Assembly: GCA_025057645.1 (NCBI GenBank)
Contig: JANXBJ010000002.1
Location: 124,001 to 188,000 of the forward strand
Origin: Anaerolineales bacterium
GTDB taxonomy: Bacteria; Chloroflexota; Anaerolineae; Anaerolineales; UBA4823
Direction: 5' to 3'
Length of the DNA: 64,000 nt
Position 1 is the stretch's first letter; each line of letters begins with the position of its first letter. The translations under genes and the position numbers were made by a program. Under the pieces are notes generated by a model. That model was given only the letters and a program-made list of their open reading frames with translations. It had not been told where the DNA came from and searched no databases. This document shows positions 27,645-36,497 of this stretch, piece by piece.

Positions 27645-29083
27645 TCCAGAGCGAGTTTCCCAGTGCGCTGTTCATCGGCGGAAAATGGCTGCCCAGTCGA
27701 GGAGGCGAACTTTTCGCAACCCTGAACCCGGCCACAGAAGAAATACTGGCCGAAGTTCCCAGAGCCAACGCTGAAGACGTAGAACTGGCGGTGCAAGCAG
27801 CCTATAAAGCCTTCTATGGGGAGTGGAGCGAAACGACCCCTGCAGAGCGAGGGCGCTTGCTTTACCGCCTGGCTCAGGCCGTTCAGGCGCATCGAGAGGA
27901 GTTGGCCAAGATAGAAACTTTGGACAACGGCAAGCCTTTCAAGGAGGCGCTTGCCGATATTGACGGAGTGATCCAAACGATAGAATATAACGCGGGTGCG
28001 GCCGATAAGTTGCAGGGGGATACCATCCCCTTGGGAAAAGAAGTGGTGGACTTCACTTGGCTAGAGCCGTTGGGCGTGACTGCACATATTGTTCCGTGGA
28101 ACTTCCCCCTAGGGATTGCAGTGCGCTCGGTGGCTCCGGCTCTAGCAGCGGGATGTACGGTGGTCCTGAAGCCTGCCGAAGAGACGCCCCTATCTGCCTT
28201 GCGCTTGGCAAGCTTAGCCAAGGAAGTGGGGTTCCCGGACGGAGTGTTGAACGTTATCACTGGGTATGGGGAAGAGGCCGGTGCGGCACTCGTCCGTCAT
28301 CCGTTAGTGCGTGGCGTGACGTTTACTGGCTCGGTTGAAACGGGACGGAAGGTGATGGCACTGGTTGCGGAAGCACCCAAGCCTTTGGTGTTGGAGCTAG
28401 GGGGCAAAAATGCGCTGATCGTCTTTGAGGACGCTGACCTTGAGCGGGCAGTTGGTGACGCGATTGAGGCCGTATTTGGCAATTGCGGGCAGGTGTGTTC
28501 GGCTGCTTCGCGACTCTTGCTCCAGCGTTCGATTCAAGATGAGTTTATGCTACGGTTTCGCGAGCGGGCTTCCCAATTGAGGGTTGCTCCGGGCTTGGAA
28601 GATGGTGATCTCGGGCCTCTTGTCTCCGAGGAGCAGTGGCGGCGTGCCATGGGATATATCCAAAGTGGGGTGGCAGAGGGAGCTCGCCTCACCTTGGGTG
28701 GCCAGCGGCCTGCACATCTGACACGGGGCTATTTCCTGATGCCGACCATTTTTGAAGACGTGCAGCCATCGATGCGTATTGCTCAGGAGGAGATTTTCGC
28801 TCCCGTGGTGGTCACAACTCTGTTTGAGGATGAAGAGCAAGCGATCCAGCTCGCTAACGGCGTGTCATACGGTTTGGTTGCCGGTGTTTACACCCAAGAT
28901 ATTCGGCGTGCCCTCACCCTTGCCCAACGGCTGGAGACCGGCTCGGTCTGGATCAATGGCTGGTATCTGGGCGGCGTTCAGGCTCCGACCGGGGGAGTCA
29001 AGGCCTCCGGGTTTGGGCGGGAGCGTGGCTTGCCGGGGCTTCACAACTACCTTCAGATCAAGAACATAGCCATTCGGCTATGA
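27641..29083 (+). CDS. NAD(P)-dependent aldehyde dehydrogenase
   Basis: A 480-residue member of the aldehyde dehydrogenase superfamily, oxidising an aldehyde to the acid. The oxyanion Asn is in PWNFPLG, the nucleotide loop in FTGSVETGRKV, the general-base Glu in LELGGKNA (about residue 252) and the nucleophile Cys in GQVCSAASR (residue 286). The GTG start overlaps the permease stop by four bases. Similarity is to the betaine/semialdehyde dehydrogenase branch, but the substrate is not readable. With the AOR further on, the locus has two independent ways to oxidise aldehydes, one yielding NAD(P)H and one reduced ferredoxin. Confidence 0.93.
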   Translation: MIQSEFPSALFIGGKWLPSRGGELFATLNPATEEILAEVPRANAEDVELAVQAAYKAFYGEWSETTPAERGRLLYRLAQAVQAHREELAKIETLDNGKPFKEALADIDGVIQTIEYNAGAADKLQGDTIPLGKEVVDFTWLEPLGVTAHIVPWNFPLGIAVRSVAPALAAGCTVVLKPAEETPLSALRLASLAKEVGFPDGVLNVITGYGEEAGAALVRHPLVRGVTFTGSVETGRKVMALVAEAPKPLVLELGGKNALIVFEDADLERAVGDAIEAVFGNCGQVCSAASRLLLQRSIQDEFMLRFRERASQLRVAPGLEDGDLGPLVSEEQWRRAMGYIQSGVAEGARLTLGGQRPAHLTRGYFLMPTIFEDVQPSMRIAQEEIFAPVVVTTLFEDEEQAIQLANGVSYGLVAGVYTQDIRRALTLAQRLETGSVWINGWYLGGVQAPTGGVKASGFGRERGLPGLHNYLQIKNIAIRL

Positions 29084-29106
29084 AGCTTTAGCATGGAGCT
29101 TTCGGA

Positions 29107-30333
29107 ATGACTCAGATAACCGATGTAACCCATCACACTGTTTACAAAGACCCGGAGGGAAAACATTGCACTAACCAGGTGGTCATTAAGCAACTGCAGG
29201 ATGGCCAAGTCATGGCAGTCTTCAGCGAAGAGCGATTCCCATTTCACCATGACACGGGGCAGACCGTGCTCATGCGTTCGTTCGATGGGGGTATCACCTG
29301 GGACCTGAGCACCCGCCAAGTGGTAGTGCCGTGGAGCGAGACAACCGGCAATTGGGACTGTGGCTTATACGAGATGCCCGATGGTACGCTGATTGTTAAC
29401 TTCACTTTGTGTGCTTTTTTCAAGCGGGGCATCAGGCCGGAACAACCCTCCTGGAGTTCCGAGCCTTATACGGAAGAATGGGGAGATTGGACTTGGGCCT
29501 ATCGTTTGCGCCGTTGGATTGGCACCTACGTGGTTAAGTCCAAGGACCGAGGAAAGACCTGGTCGCCGATGATCCCGGTGAATGTTGTCCCGCTCACTCA
29601 CGCCGGGACGCGTTTGGGATGTTGGGGATTGCCCAATGGTTCCTTACTGATGGGTGTTTATGGGCGGATTCGCGGATACGAGGAGGAGGGAGAGCACGAA
29701 TCAACCCGCTCGGCGTTAATCCGTTCCGATGATGGGGGCGACAATTGGGAGTACTATTCAACCATCGCTTACGACCCCGCTAGCATCATTGACTTTGAAG
29801 AACCTGCGCTTCTTCAGCTTAGAGATGGCCGGCTAATTTGCTTCTTGCGCACCCATGTCAATCCCAGCGGGGATGCTAAGAATCTGGCCTATGTCATCTC
29901 TGAGGACGAAGGTTTCTCTTGGACGCTTCCGAAATGGACGAATATCTGGGGGTACCCTGCAGAACTGATTCCCTTACAGGACGGGCGCTATCTGATGGTG
30001 TATGGATATCGCCGTCCCCCGTATGGGGTGCGCGGCGTAATTTCCGAGGACGGAATGACTTGGGATGTCAAGAACGAATTTGTGATTCGTGAGGGTGGTG
30101 TGCCCGGTCGGCATGAAGCCGATCAGCCGGCCTCGACCATGATGGATCCCGCCAGCGGTCGAATGAAGGCGGGTCGAGTGGATTGGAACAACCCCGGCCT
30201 ATACCAACATATCGGGTATCCCAGTGTGGTGCAGCTCAAGGATGGCACGGTCCTTGTGGCCTATCACGAGTGGAGCGATGACCCGATCCCGATCCAGTAT
30301 ATCCGCTGCACTCGCTTTCGCTTAGTGGATTGA
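29107..30333 (+). CDS. Asp-box (sialidase-like) beta-propeller enzyme, copy 1
   Basis: A 408-residue protein of the exo-alpha-sialidase/BNR superfamily. Asp boxes are visible at about residues 57 (RSFDGGITWD), 143 (KSKDRGKTWS), 204 (RSDDGGDNWE) and 263 (ISEDEGFSWT), which imply a six-bladed propeller. Blocks VVIKQLQDGQVMAVFSEERF and YGYRRPPYGVRG recur in the paralogue downstream. No signal peptide is seen, so it acts in the cytoplasm on imported material if it is an enzyme. The sialidase arginine triad cannot be confirmed by eye. A glycosidase or lyase for an acidic sugar is plausible. GGAG precedes the ATG. Confidence 0.8.
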   Translation: MTQITDVTHHTVYKDPEGKHCTNQVVIKQLQDGQVMAVFSEERFPFHHDTGQTVLMRSFDGGITWDLSTRQVVVPWSETTGNWDCGLYEMPDGTLIVNFTLCAFFKRGIRPEQPSWSSEPYTEEWGDWTWAYRLRRWIGTYVVKSKDRGKTWSPMIPVNVVPLTHAGTRLGCWGLPNGSLLMGVYGRIRGYEEEGEHESTRSALIRSDDGGDNWEYYSTIAYDPASIIDFEEPALLQLRDGRLICFLRTHVNPSGDAKNLAYVISEDEGFSWTLPKWTNIWGYPAELIPLQDGRYLMVYGYRRPPYGVRGVISEDGMTWDVKNEFVIREGGVPGRHEADQPASTMMDPASGRMKAGRVDWNNPGLYQHIGYPSVVQLKDGTVLVAYHEWSDDPIPIQYIRCTRFRLVD

Positions 30334-30343
30334 ACGAAACGAG

Positions 30344-31474
30344 ATGAGATGCGTGAAGCCGGTTGAACATAGAATTCTCTATCGCGATCCTTTCGCCTAC
30401 TGTGCCCACCCCCATGGGGTGAGACTGCGAGAGGACAGTTGGGTGGTAGTGTTCAACCGCGCTCCACGGCGTCCTTTCCTGTTGCATCCTCCTCACGATC
30501 CCCACTATTACAACGTGCTCATGCGCTCTTCCGACCAAGGAGAAACTTGGACGGAGCCCCAAGTGGTGCCGAATTATGACTGGTATGGAGTGGAATGTGC
30601 GGGTTTGACCCTGCTTGCGGATGGCCGCCTGATGCTCAACCAGTGGCGCTTCCGCTGGCTGCCGGTGGATCAGGCGCGTTGCCATCCGCAGGCCGAAAAT
30701 TTTTTGTTTCCGGAACACTGGGTGCTCCACCTCCTGACCGATCCCGAACTAAGCGGGGCTTGTTCTTACCCACCGGATCTCCTCGACAAGATCACTTGGG
30801 CGAGGGCAAATGGCGGCGCATTTGTCCACTTCTCGGCAGACGAGGGCAGGACTTGGAGTCAGACAGTGGCTTTGGAAACTACCCCCTATTCCGGGGGATA
30901 TGGGATGCGCGGTGGAGTTCAGCTCCCAAATGGAGAAATCCTTCTGCCCTTGAGCGATGTGCCTCAGTATCGGAAAGTTTTCCTGCTGCGCTCTAGAGAC
31001 GGAGGGCAAAGTTGGGAGCAACCGGTTGCGGTGGCCCAGGCCGAAGGGCTGTGCTTTGAAGAGCCAACGCTTTTGTACTTGCCCGATGGACGGCTCTTGA
31101 TGCTTTTGCGCGAGAATACCACTCATGTCTTGCATCAGACTTTTTCCGAGGATGGGGGCTTTAGTTGGACGGCTCCGGTCGCAACGTCCATTTGGGGCTA
31201 TCCTGCTCACTTGCTGCTTTTGCCGGATGGACGCATTTTATGTGTATATGGGTATCGTCGTCCACCCTTTGGGATTCGAGCTGTGATCAGCCCAGACCTT
31301 GGCAAGACCTGGAACGTGGAGGAGACGCTCGTTATTCGCGAGGACCTCCCAAATGGCGACTTGGGGTACCCGAGTTCGATACTCTGTTCAGACGGTACGA
31401 TTTTCACGGTCTATTACGGTCAAGACTGTGAGGGCGTTACGTGCATTATGGCTAGTTGTTATTCTTTGAATTGA
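30344..31474 (+). CDS. Asp-box (sialidase-like) beta-propeller enzyme, copy 2
   Basis: A 376-residue paralogue of the preceding gene. Asp boxes are at about residues 60 (RSSDQGETWT), 162 (FSADEGRTWS), 216 (RSRDGGQSWE), 267 (FSEDGGFSWT) and 315 (ISPDLGKTWN). The blocks EEPTLLYLPDGRLLMLLRE and IWGYPAHLLLLPDGR match the first copy in spirit (EEPALLQLRDGRLICFLR, IWGYPAELIPLQDGR). The two arose by duplication and have diverged strongly in the first half. It starts 10 bp after copy 1. No signal peptide. It may be a second hydrolase with a different linkage preference or form a heteromer with copy 1. Confidence 0.8.
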   Translation: MRCVKPVEHRILYRDPFAYCAHPHGVRLREDSWVVVFNRAPRRPFLLHPPHDPHYYNVLMRSSDQGETWTEPQVVPNYDWYGVECAGLTLLADGRLMLNQWRFRWLPVDQARCHPQAENFLFPEHWVLHLLTDPELSGACSYPPDLLDKITWARANGGAFVHFSADEGRTWSQTVALETTPYSGGYGMRGGVQLPNGEILLPLSDVPQYRKVFLLRSRDGGQSWEQPVAVAQAEGLCFEEPTLLYLPDGRLLMLLRENTTHVLHQTFSEDGGFSWTAPVATSIWGYPAHLLLLPDGRILCVYGYRRPPFGIRAVISPDLGKTWNVEETLVIREDLPNGDLGYPSSILCSDGTIFTVYYGQDCEGVTCIMASCYSLN

Positions 31475-31497
31475 GGCGTGCTTTTTGAGGAGGAGAT

Positions 31498-32337
31498 ATG
31501 GTATTGCTCTCTTCAGTTTCTCGGGCAAAATTTACTTCTCTGTTTGCTTCCCTGCGCAACTGGATTTCCGAGGCTCGCAACACCGTTCTCTTTGTGATCG
31601 GCTTTTTGCTCTTTTGGGAATTTGCAGTGGTGGTTTTCCGCATCCCGCGCTATATCCTCCCTTCTCTTTCTAGTATCATCCGTCAGTTTATTCGCAATTT
31701 TGATCTAATTTGGGAGTACACCTTGGTGACGGGGTATGAAACCCTGGTCGGTTTTCTGGTTGCGGTGGCGCTTGGAGTGCCTCTGGCGATGCTCACCGCC
31801 TTTTCTAAGATTTTACGTCAGACCTTTTATCCCTTTGCAGTGGCCTTGGAGATGGTGCCGAAGATCGCTTTTGCGCCGCTGTTTGTTACTTGGTTTGGCT
31901 TCGGATTCATTCCAAAGATCATTATCGTTTTTCTGGTTTGCTTTTTCCCTATCTTGCTTAATGGGATTCTGGGCTTTACTTCTCTAAGCCAGGAGATGAT
32001 CTATTTCAGTCGCTCCACCGGAGCAAGTCCGCTGCGTATGTTCTGGAAAATCCGCCTCCCGGCTGCTTTGCCGGAGCTATTCGTTGGTCTCAAGGGAGCA
32101 GCGGTCAACGCGACCGTAGGCGCAACCATTTCAGAGTGGATCGGCGGTGATGCCGGCTTGGGTTATTACATTCAGATTGCCACGGGACAACTGCGCATGG
32201 ACTTGGCGTTTGCCATTATCTTTATGCTTACTGCTCTGGGATTATTGCTGTTTTACATCGTACAACTGGTTGAGAAACGGATGATCCCGTGGCATGTTTC
32301 ACAGCGCATCTCGGTGTTCGGGAAGAGAGAGGTATAG
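31498..32337 (+). CDS. ABC transporter permease, NitT/TauT (SsuC) type
   Basis: A 279-residue permease of the nitrate/sulfonate/taurine importer family. It has six hydrophobic segments and the family blocks LPSLSSIIRQFIRNFD, ALEMVPKIAFAPLFVTWFGFG and ATISEWIGGDAGLGYYIQIA. The EAA-like loop is near YFSRSTGASPLRMFWKI. GGAGGAG precedes the ATG. It works with the binding protein and ATPase that follow. It is a second, unrelated importer inside one operon that already holds a sugar importer. Confidence 0.92.
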   Translation: MVLLSSVSRAKFTSLFASLRNWISEARNTVLFVIGFLLFWEFAVVVFRIPRYILPSLSSIIRQFIRNFDLIWEYTLVTGYETLVGFLVAVALGVPLAMLTAFSKILRQTFYPFAVALEMVPKIAFAPLFVTWFGFGFIPKIIIVFLVCFFPILLNGILGFTSLSQEMIYFSRSTGASPLRMFWKIRLPAALPELFVGLKGAAVNATVGATISEWIGGDAGLGYYIQIATGQLRMDLAFAIIFMLTALGLLLFYIVQLVEKRMIPWHVSQRISVFGKREV

Positions 32338-32363
32338 GTGTGTAAGTTATAGAAAGGAGGTTG

Positions 32364-32450
32364 ATGGGCGAGAGAAAAAGCGGGAAGGCATCTTATTTGC
32401 CGGTTTCTATACGGCCTCTAAGTTTAGTATATAAGGAGAGAGGAACATGA
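32364..32450 (+). CDS. Possible 28-residue small ORF upstream of the binding-protein gene
   Basis: An ATG 3 nt after AAAGGAGG opens a 28-codon frame that ends in TGA overlapping the ATG of the binding-protein gene (ATGA). The peptide is basic with no recognisable motif. The strong ribosome-binding sequence and the four-base overlap suggest a leader coupled to the next gene, but spacing is short. It could be chance. Confidence 0.22.
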   Translation: MGERKSGKASYLPVSIRPLSLVYKERGT

Positions 32451-33541
32451 AAACTGTATCCCGGATCTTTACCTTGTTGGCTCTGTTGGCCTTGGGGGTG
32501 GCATGCGCACCACCCGCTCCGGAAAGGGTTGTCGAGACCGTTACCGTGGTCGAAACTGTGGTGGTACAGGGGTCGCCGGTAGTGCAGGAGAGGGTGATCA
32601 CCGCTACCCCTCCGCCGCCGAAGGATAAGGTCACCTTGCGCTTGAATTGGTCTTTCTATGGCATCCACGCCGTCTTTATCTATGGCATCGAGAAGGGAAT
32701 CTACGACAAGTACAACATCGATCTGACCGTCAAGCAGGGGAACGGCTCCAGCAATTCGGTGAAGTTGGTGGCAAACAAGGACAGCGATTTTGCTTATGCT
32801 TCCAATGGGGCGTTGATCAGCAACATGGTTGGAGGTGCACCGGTCATTGCGGTGATGTCCGTAGATGCAATGGGCACCGATGCCGTGTTATGCCGTCCCG
32901 ACTCGGGGATCAAGGAGTTTAAGGACCTGAAGGGCAAGACTATCATGACCACTGCGGGAGCTGGAGTGAATGACTACTTCCCCGTAGCTTTGGCGCATGA
33001 GGGGATGAGCCTGGATGACGTCAAGCTTACCAATGTCGCCGAAGCTGCCTTGGTCACCATGTATTTGGAAAATAAAGCGCCCTGTATCCTAGGAGGCATT
33101 GATGACAAGCCGGCGCAGATCGAACAGGAAGGTGGCGATCCCCCGATCATCTTCAACTATGCCGATTATGGGGTAGCCCAGCCTGGCTATGTGCTGGTGG
33201 CTCATCAGGATACGGTCAAGGAGAATCCCGACCTCGTGCAACGGATGGTCAACGCCACCCTCGAGTCGATTCAGGCTTGTCTGGAGGATCGTGCCGCCTG
33301 CGCTAAGGCCTTAGTCGACTACAATGCTCAACTAGCTGAGACCGAGGATATGGTGCGCAAGCAACTCGATGTCTCCTTGGATATCCTCTACTCACCCAAT
33401 AACAAGAATAAGTGCTTGGGGATGAATGTCCCCGAAGACTGGGCAGGGGTGCTTGAGCTCAAGAAGCAGTACCAGGGCCTTGAGACGGATATGACGGCGG
33501 ACATGTTCTATACCAACCAGTTCATTGCCTGTGCCCAGTAG
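32447..33541 (+). CDS. ABC transporter substrate-binding lipoprotein, NMT1/SsuA type
   Basis: A 364-residue lipoprotein with signal FTLLALLALGVAC (lipid Cys at residue 20) and a Val/Thr-rich linker. The mature domain starts VTLRLNWSFYGIHAVFIYGI, the fold opening of the NMT1/ThiY-like and SsuA-like binding proteins that carry pyrimidine precursors, sulfonates or aromatic acids. AAGGAG precedes the ATG. Its four C-terminal cysteines and the even spread of aromatic residues do not reveal the ligand. Neighbouring catabolic genes suggest a carbon source or an aromatic or sulfonated acid rather than a vitamin. Confidence 0.88.
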   Translation: MKTVSRIFTLLALLALGVACAPPAPERVVETVTVVETVVVQGSPVVQERVITATPPPPKDKVTLRLNWSFYGIHAVFIYGIEKGIYDKYNIDLTVKQGNGSSNSVKLVANKDSDFAYASNGALISNMVGGAPVIAVMSVDAMGTDAVLCRPDSGIKEFKDLKGKTIMTTAGAGVNDYFPVALAHEGMSLDDVKLTNVAEAALVTMYLENKAPCILGGIDDKPAQIEQEGGDPPIIFNYADYGVAQPGYVLVAHQDTVKENPDLVQRMVNATLESIQACLEDRAACAKALVDYNAQLAETEDMVRKQLDVSLDILYSPNNKNKCLGMNVPEDWAGVLELKKQYQGLETDMTADMFYTNQFIACAQ

Positions 33542-33554
33542 GTCTAAAGAGTGT

Positions 33555-33583
33555 GGGGGTGCTGGAATGAAACCAGCGCCCCC
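33555..33583 (+). promoter_or_regulatory. Intercistronic hairpin after the solute-binding-protein gene
   Basis: An 11-bp stem (33555-33565 with 33573-33583, one G-U pair, 7-nt loop) starts 13 nt after the binding-protein stop. The base is GGGGG/CCCCC and no T-tract follows. Same placement as the hairpins at 4707-4741 and 25787-25817. Confidence 0.75.
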
Positions 33584-33604
33584 TCTGCCATGGTGGAGGT
33601 TGGA

Positions 33605-34420
33605 TTGAGAGAGTTAATCGAAATCAAAGGTGTCAAGAAAATTTACCAAAGCAAAGCGGGTCCTATCCATGCGCTGGGGCCGATCGACCTGACGATTGGC
33701 GAAGGCGAGTTTGTTTCGATCCTAGGTCCTTCTGGGTGCGGGAAGAGCACACTTTTGCTTTTAGTAGGCGGGTTGCTCGAGTATGAAGCCGGCCAGATCT
33801 ATATCAATGGGCATCTAGTGGACAAGCCCCAAACTGAAATCGGGATCGTTTTTCAAACCCCCGTCCTTGTCGATTGGCGGGACGTTTTGGGCAACGTTCT
33901 TCTCCAAATTGAAATGCGGGGACTGAGAAAGCAAGATTACATAGAAAAGGCGAGGAATCTGCTCCGTTCGGTCGGGCTGGCGGAGTTCGAGAGGCGTTAT
34001 CCCTTCGAGCTTTCCGGCGGGATGCAGCAACGGACGGCCTTCTGTCGCGCTTTGATTCACGATCCCCCGTTGGTCCTTATGGATGAGCCGCTAGGGGCTT
34101 TGGACGCGATCACGCGCGAACAACTACGGGTGGATTTAGAGCAATTGTGGCTGCTGACCAAAAAGACCGTCCTCTTTGTCACCCACAGCATCCCCGAGTC
34201 GGTGCAGCTCTCCGACCGTGTTGTGGTTTTCACACCTAGACCCGGGCAAATTGCTGAAGTAATTGAGATCAATTTGCCTCGCCCGCGCACGATCGCCGTT
34301 CGCGAAAGCACCGAGTTTCAACAGTATGTCCATCAGCTAACCAGTATTTTTATGAATTTTGGTATCTTACGCGATATGGTGGGTTCAAATTATCAGAAAT
34401 CAATGGTTGGTGAAGAATAA
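33605..34420 (+). CDS. ABC transporter ATP-binding protein, NitT/TauT (SsuB) type
   Basis: A 271-residue ATPase. Walker A is GPSGCGKSTLLLLVGG, the signature is LSGGMQQRTAFCRA and Walker B is LVLMDEPLGALD, followed by the H-loop FVTHSIPES. I prefer the TTG at 33605, which has GGAGG 5 nt upstream, to the longer frame from 33551, part of which is the intergenic hairpin. It powers the importer formed with the preceding permease and lipoprotein. It is the only importer ATPase in the locus; whether it also serves the sugar permeases is unlikely from family knowledge. Confidence 0.92.
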   Translation: MRELIEIKGVKKIYQSKAGPIHALGPIDLTIGEGEFVSILGPSGCGKSTLLLLVGGLLEYEAGQIYINGHLVDKPQTEIGIVFQTPVLVDWRDVLGNVLLQIEMRGLRKQDYIEKARNLLRSVGLAEFERRYPFELSGGMQQRTAFCRALIHDPPLVLMDEPLGALDAITREQLRVDLEQLWLLTKKTVLFVTHSIPESVQLSDRVVVFTPRPGQIAEVIEINLPRPRTIAVRESTEFQQYVHQLTSIFMNFGILRDMVGSNYQKSMVGEE

Positions 34421-34446
34421 GTGAAGTTGAGAAAGGAGAGTTTGCA

Positions 34447-36354
34447 ATGACCTTACCTTGCGTCAATGGCAAAGTTTTACATGTCGACCTGACTAATGGA
34501 AAGACTTGGTTTGAGACTCCGGACGAAGCCTTCTATCGTAAGTACGGCGGTGGAAGTGCTATGGGGGTCTACTATATCTTGCGTGAAATGAAGCCCAAAG
34601 TCGATCCCCTCTCCCCGGAGAACATTCTGACGTTTTTTGTCGGTGTCCCGACCGGCCTACCGATTTCGGGGCAATCGCGCATGGTTGCCAACGCCAAATC
34701 GCCCCTAACCGGAGCCATCGGAGATGCCCAATGTGGAGGGTTCTTCCCGGCTGAGATGAAATTTGCCGGCGTGGATGGCATCGTGGTGCGCGGCCGTGCG
34801 CCTCACCCGGTCTATCTGTGGATCCATGAGGGCGAGGTGGAAATTCGCGATGCCTCTCATCTCTGGGGCAAGACCACGGGCGAAGCAGAAGACATTCTCA
34901 AGGCAGAAATCGGAGACCCCAAGGTCGAGATTGCCCAGATCGGGCCGGCTGGGGAGAAGATGGTGCGCATGGCGGCGATTATGAATATGGTGAACCGAGC
35001 CAACGGGCGCACCGGTATGGGAGCTGTGATGGGGTCGAAGAACCTAAAGGCGATTGTCGTGCGCGGTTCTCCCAGCCGTGTGAAGGCTGCTCATCCAAAA
35101 AAGTTGACCGAATTGTTCCGCGGCGGCACAAAGCGCATTCCCGACACACCAGCAGTGCACTTTCTGCATATCCACGGCACTACGGGGGATGTTGCCGGTT
35201 GCCAGGCCGTTGGGCAGTTACCCACCCGCAACTTCAACGAAGGGCAATTTGAAGGGTATGAAAACATAACCGGCGAGTTGATGACCGAAACCATTCTAGT
35301 GGAGCGCGATACCTGCTATTCTTGTACGGTGCGTTGTAAGCGGGTGGTAGAAACGGAGTTCATGAATCGCAAGGTCTTGCCACGCTTTGGCGGTCCGGAG
35401 TATGAAACCATGGCTACTTTGGGTTCCTACTGTGCCGTGGATAACATGCATGCGGTTGCATTGGGAAACCAGCTCTGCAATCAGTACGGTCTGGATACCA
35501 TCTCCACTGGCGCCACGATCGCCTTTGCCATGGAATGCTATGAGCGTGGTTTGATCACCAAAGAGGATACCGGGGGGATCGAACTGCGCTTTGGCAACGC
35601 TGAAGCCATGGTCACGATGGTGGAATTGATCGGGAAGCGTGAAGGCTTCGGAAACGTCTTGGCAGAAGGTTCGGCGCGCGCTGCTAAGATTATCGGTAAA
35701 AATGCCGAGGACTTCCTGATTACGGTCAAGGGGCAGGAGATGCCGGCCCACATGCCTCAATACAAGCGAAGCTTAGGGCTGATCTACGCTGTGAATCCTT
35801 TCGGGGCTGACCATATGTCCTCTGAGCATGACCCGTTTTACGAAGAAGGCAACGCAGATGAAATGGCGCAGCGCAACATGGCTCAATTGGGGCTGACAAC
35901 CCTCCAGCCCCCGGGTAGTATTACCGCCGAAAAAGTGCGCATGGCCTACACAACTCAGAAGGTGTTCTCCGCTTTGGATACCTTTGCCTTGTGCAGCTTT
36001 GTTTTCGGAGTGGGTTGGCAATTGTATAGCCCCTTGGAGACGGTCGAGATGATCAACGCAGCCACCGGCTGGGATATGACCTTGGAAGAGTTCCTCCAAG
36101 TTGGCGAGCGGCGGATCAACATGATGCGCGCCTTCAACGCCCGAGAGGGCTTCAGTGCGGAGGATGACAAATTGACCAAGAAATTCTTTGAGCCTCTCAA
36201 GGGGACTGGACCGACAGCCGGGGTGTATTACAAGCCCGAAGAGTTTGCCTTCATGAAGGAGACGTACTACCGACTGGCAGGGTGGGATCCGCAAACCGGC
36301 AATCCGACTCGCGAGAAACTGGCATCGCTCGGCTTGGAGTGGATTGAGTTGTGA
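34447..36354 (+). CDS. Tungsten-dependent aldehyde:ferredoxin oxidoreductase
   Basis: A 635-residue AOR-family enzyme that oxidises aldehydes to acids with ferredoxin as acceptor. The N-terminal domain shows GGGSAMGVYYILREM and IGDAQCGGFFPAEMKFAGVDG, typical bispterin-binding regions. The 4Fe-4S ligands are visible: C290, C293, C297 in CYSCTVRC and C516 in FALCSFVFG. This spacing closely matches the archaeal AOR. The family holds a tungsto-bispterin cofactor; a tungstate importer lies at 50.8-53.1 kb. AAGGAG precedes the ATG. In the locus it may oxidise an aldehyde from the aminotransferase or from sugar-acid breakdown. It could also run in reverse to reduce acids. Confidence 0.95.
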   Translation: MTLPCVNGKVLHVDLTNGKTWFETPDEAFYRKYGGGSAMGVYYILREMKPKVDPLSPENILTFFVGVPTGLPISGQSRMVANAKSPLTGAIGDAQCGGFFPAEMKFAGVDGIVVRGRAPHPVYLWIHEGEVEIRDASHLWGKTTGEAEDILKAEIGDPKVEIAQIGPAGEKMVRMAAIMNMVNRANGRTGMGAVMGSKNLKAIVVRGSPSRVKAAHPKKLTELFRGGTKRIPDTPAVHFLHIHGTTGDVAGCQAVGQLPTRNFNEGQFEGYENITGELMTETILVERDTCYSCTVRCKRVVETEFMNRKVLPRFGGPEYETMATLGSYCAVDNMHAVALGNQLCNQYGLDTISTGATIAFAMECYERGLITKEDTGGIELRFGNAEAMVTMVELIGKREGFGNVLAEGSARAAKIIGKNAEDFLITVKGQEMPAHMPQYKRSLGLIYAVNPFGADHMSSEHDPFYEEGNADEMAQRNMAQLGLTTLQPPGSITAEKVRMAYTTQKVFSALDTFALCSFVFGVGWQLYSPLETVEMINAATGWDMTLEEFLQVGERRINMMRAFNAREGFSAEDDKLTKKFFEPLKGTGPTAGVYYKPEEFAFMKETYYRLAGWDPQTGNPTREKLASLGLEWIEL

Positions 36355-36455
36355 GTGTGGTCTTTCAAGAAGGGTTTCGACAGGAACAGCCTACTCCCGA
36401 GAGCGGTGCATATGGCATTTTGCCACCCGAGCGGTAAGGAAGAAGTTAATCAGCC

Positions 36456-36490
36456 CTCCCCCCTTTCCTGCCAGTAAGGAAAGGGGGGAG
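36456..36490 (+). promoter_or_regulatory. Hairpin that sequesters the ribosome-binding site of the GH88 gene
   Basis: A perfect 14-bp stem pairs 36456-36469 with 36477-36490 (7-nt loop). The right arm contains GGGGGGAG, the ribosome-binding site for the GTG at 36498. No T-tract follows. Either it limits translation of the downstream gene or it stabilises the upstream AOR mRNA. Confidence 0.65.
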
Positions 36491-36497
36491 AAAATGG

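Noticed and set aside
22822-33541. Taurine catabolism as the role of the locus (aminotransferase, aldehyde dehydrogenase and TauABC-like importer)
   Set aside because: No sulfoacetaldehyde acetyltransferase or sulfite exporter is present, and most neighbouring genes are carbohydrate-related; kept only as an alternative to test.
33551-33604. Longer start for the SsuB-type ATPase
   Set aside because: The additional codons read through the intergenic hairpin; GGAGG is correctly placed for the TTG at 33605.
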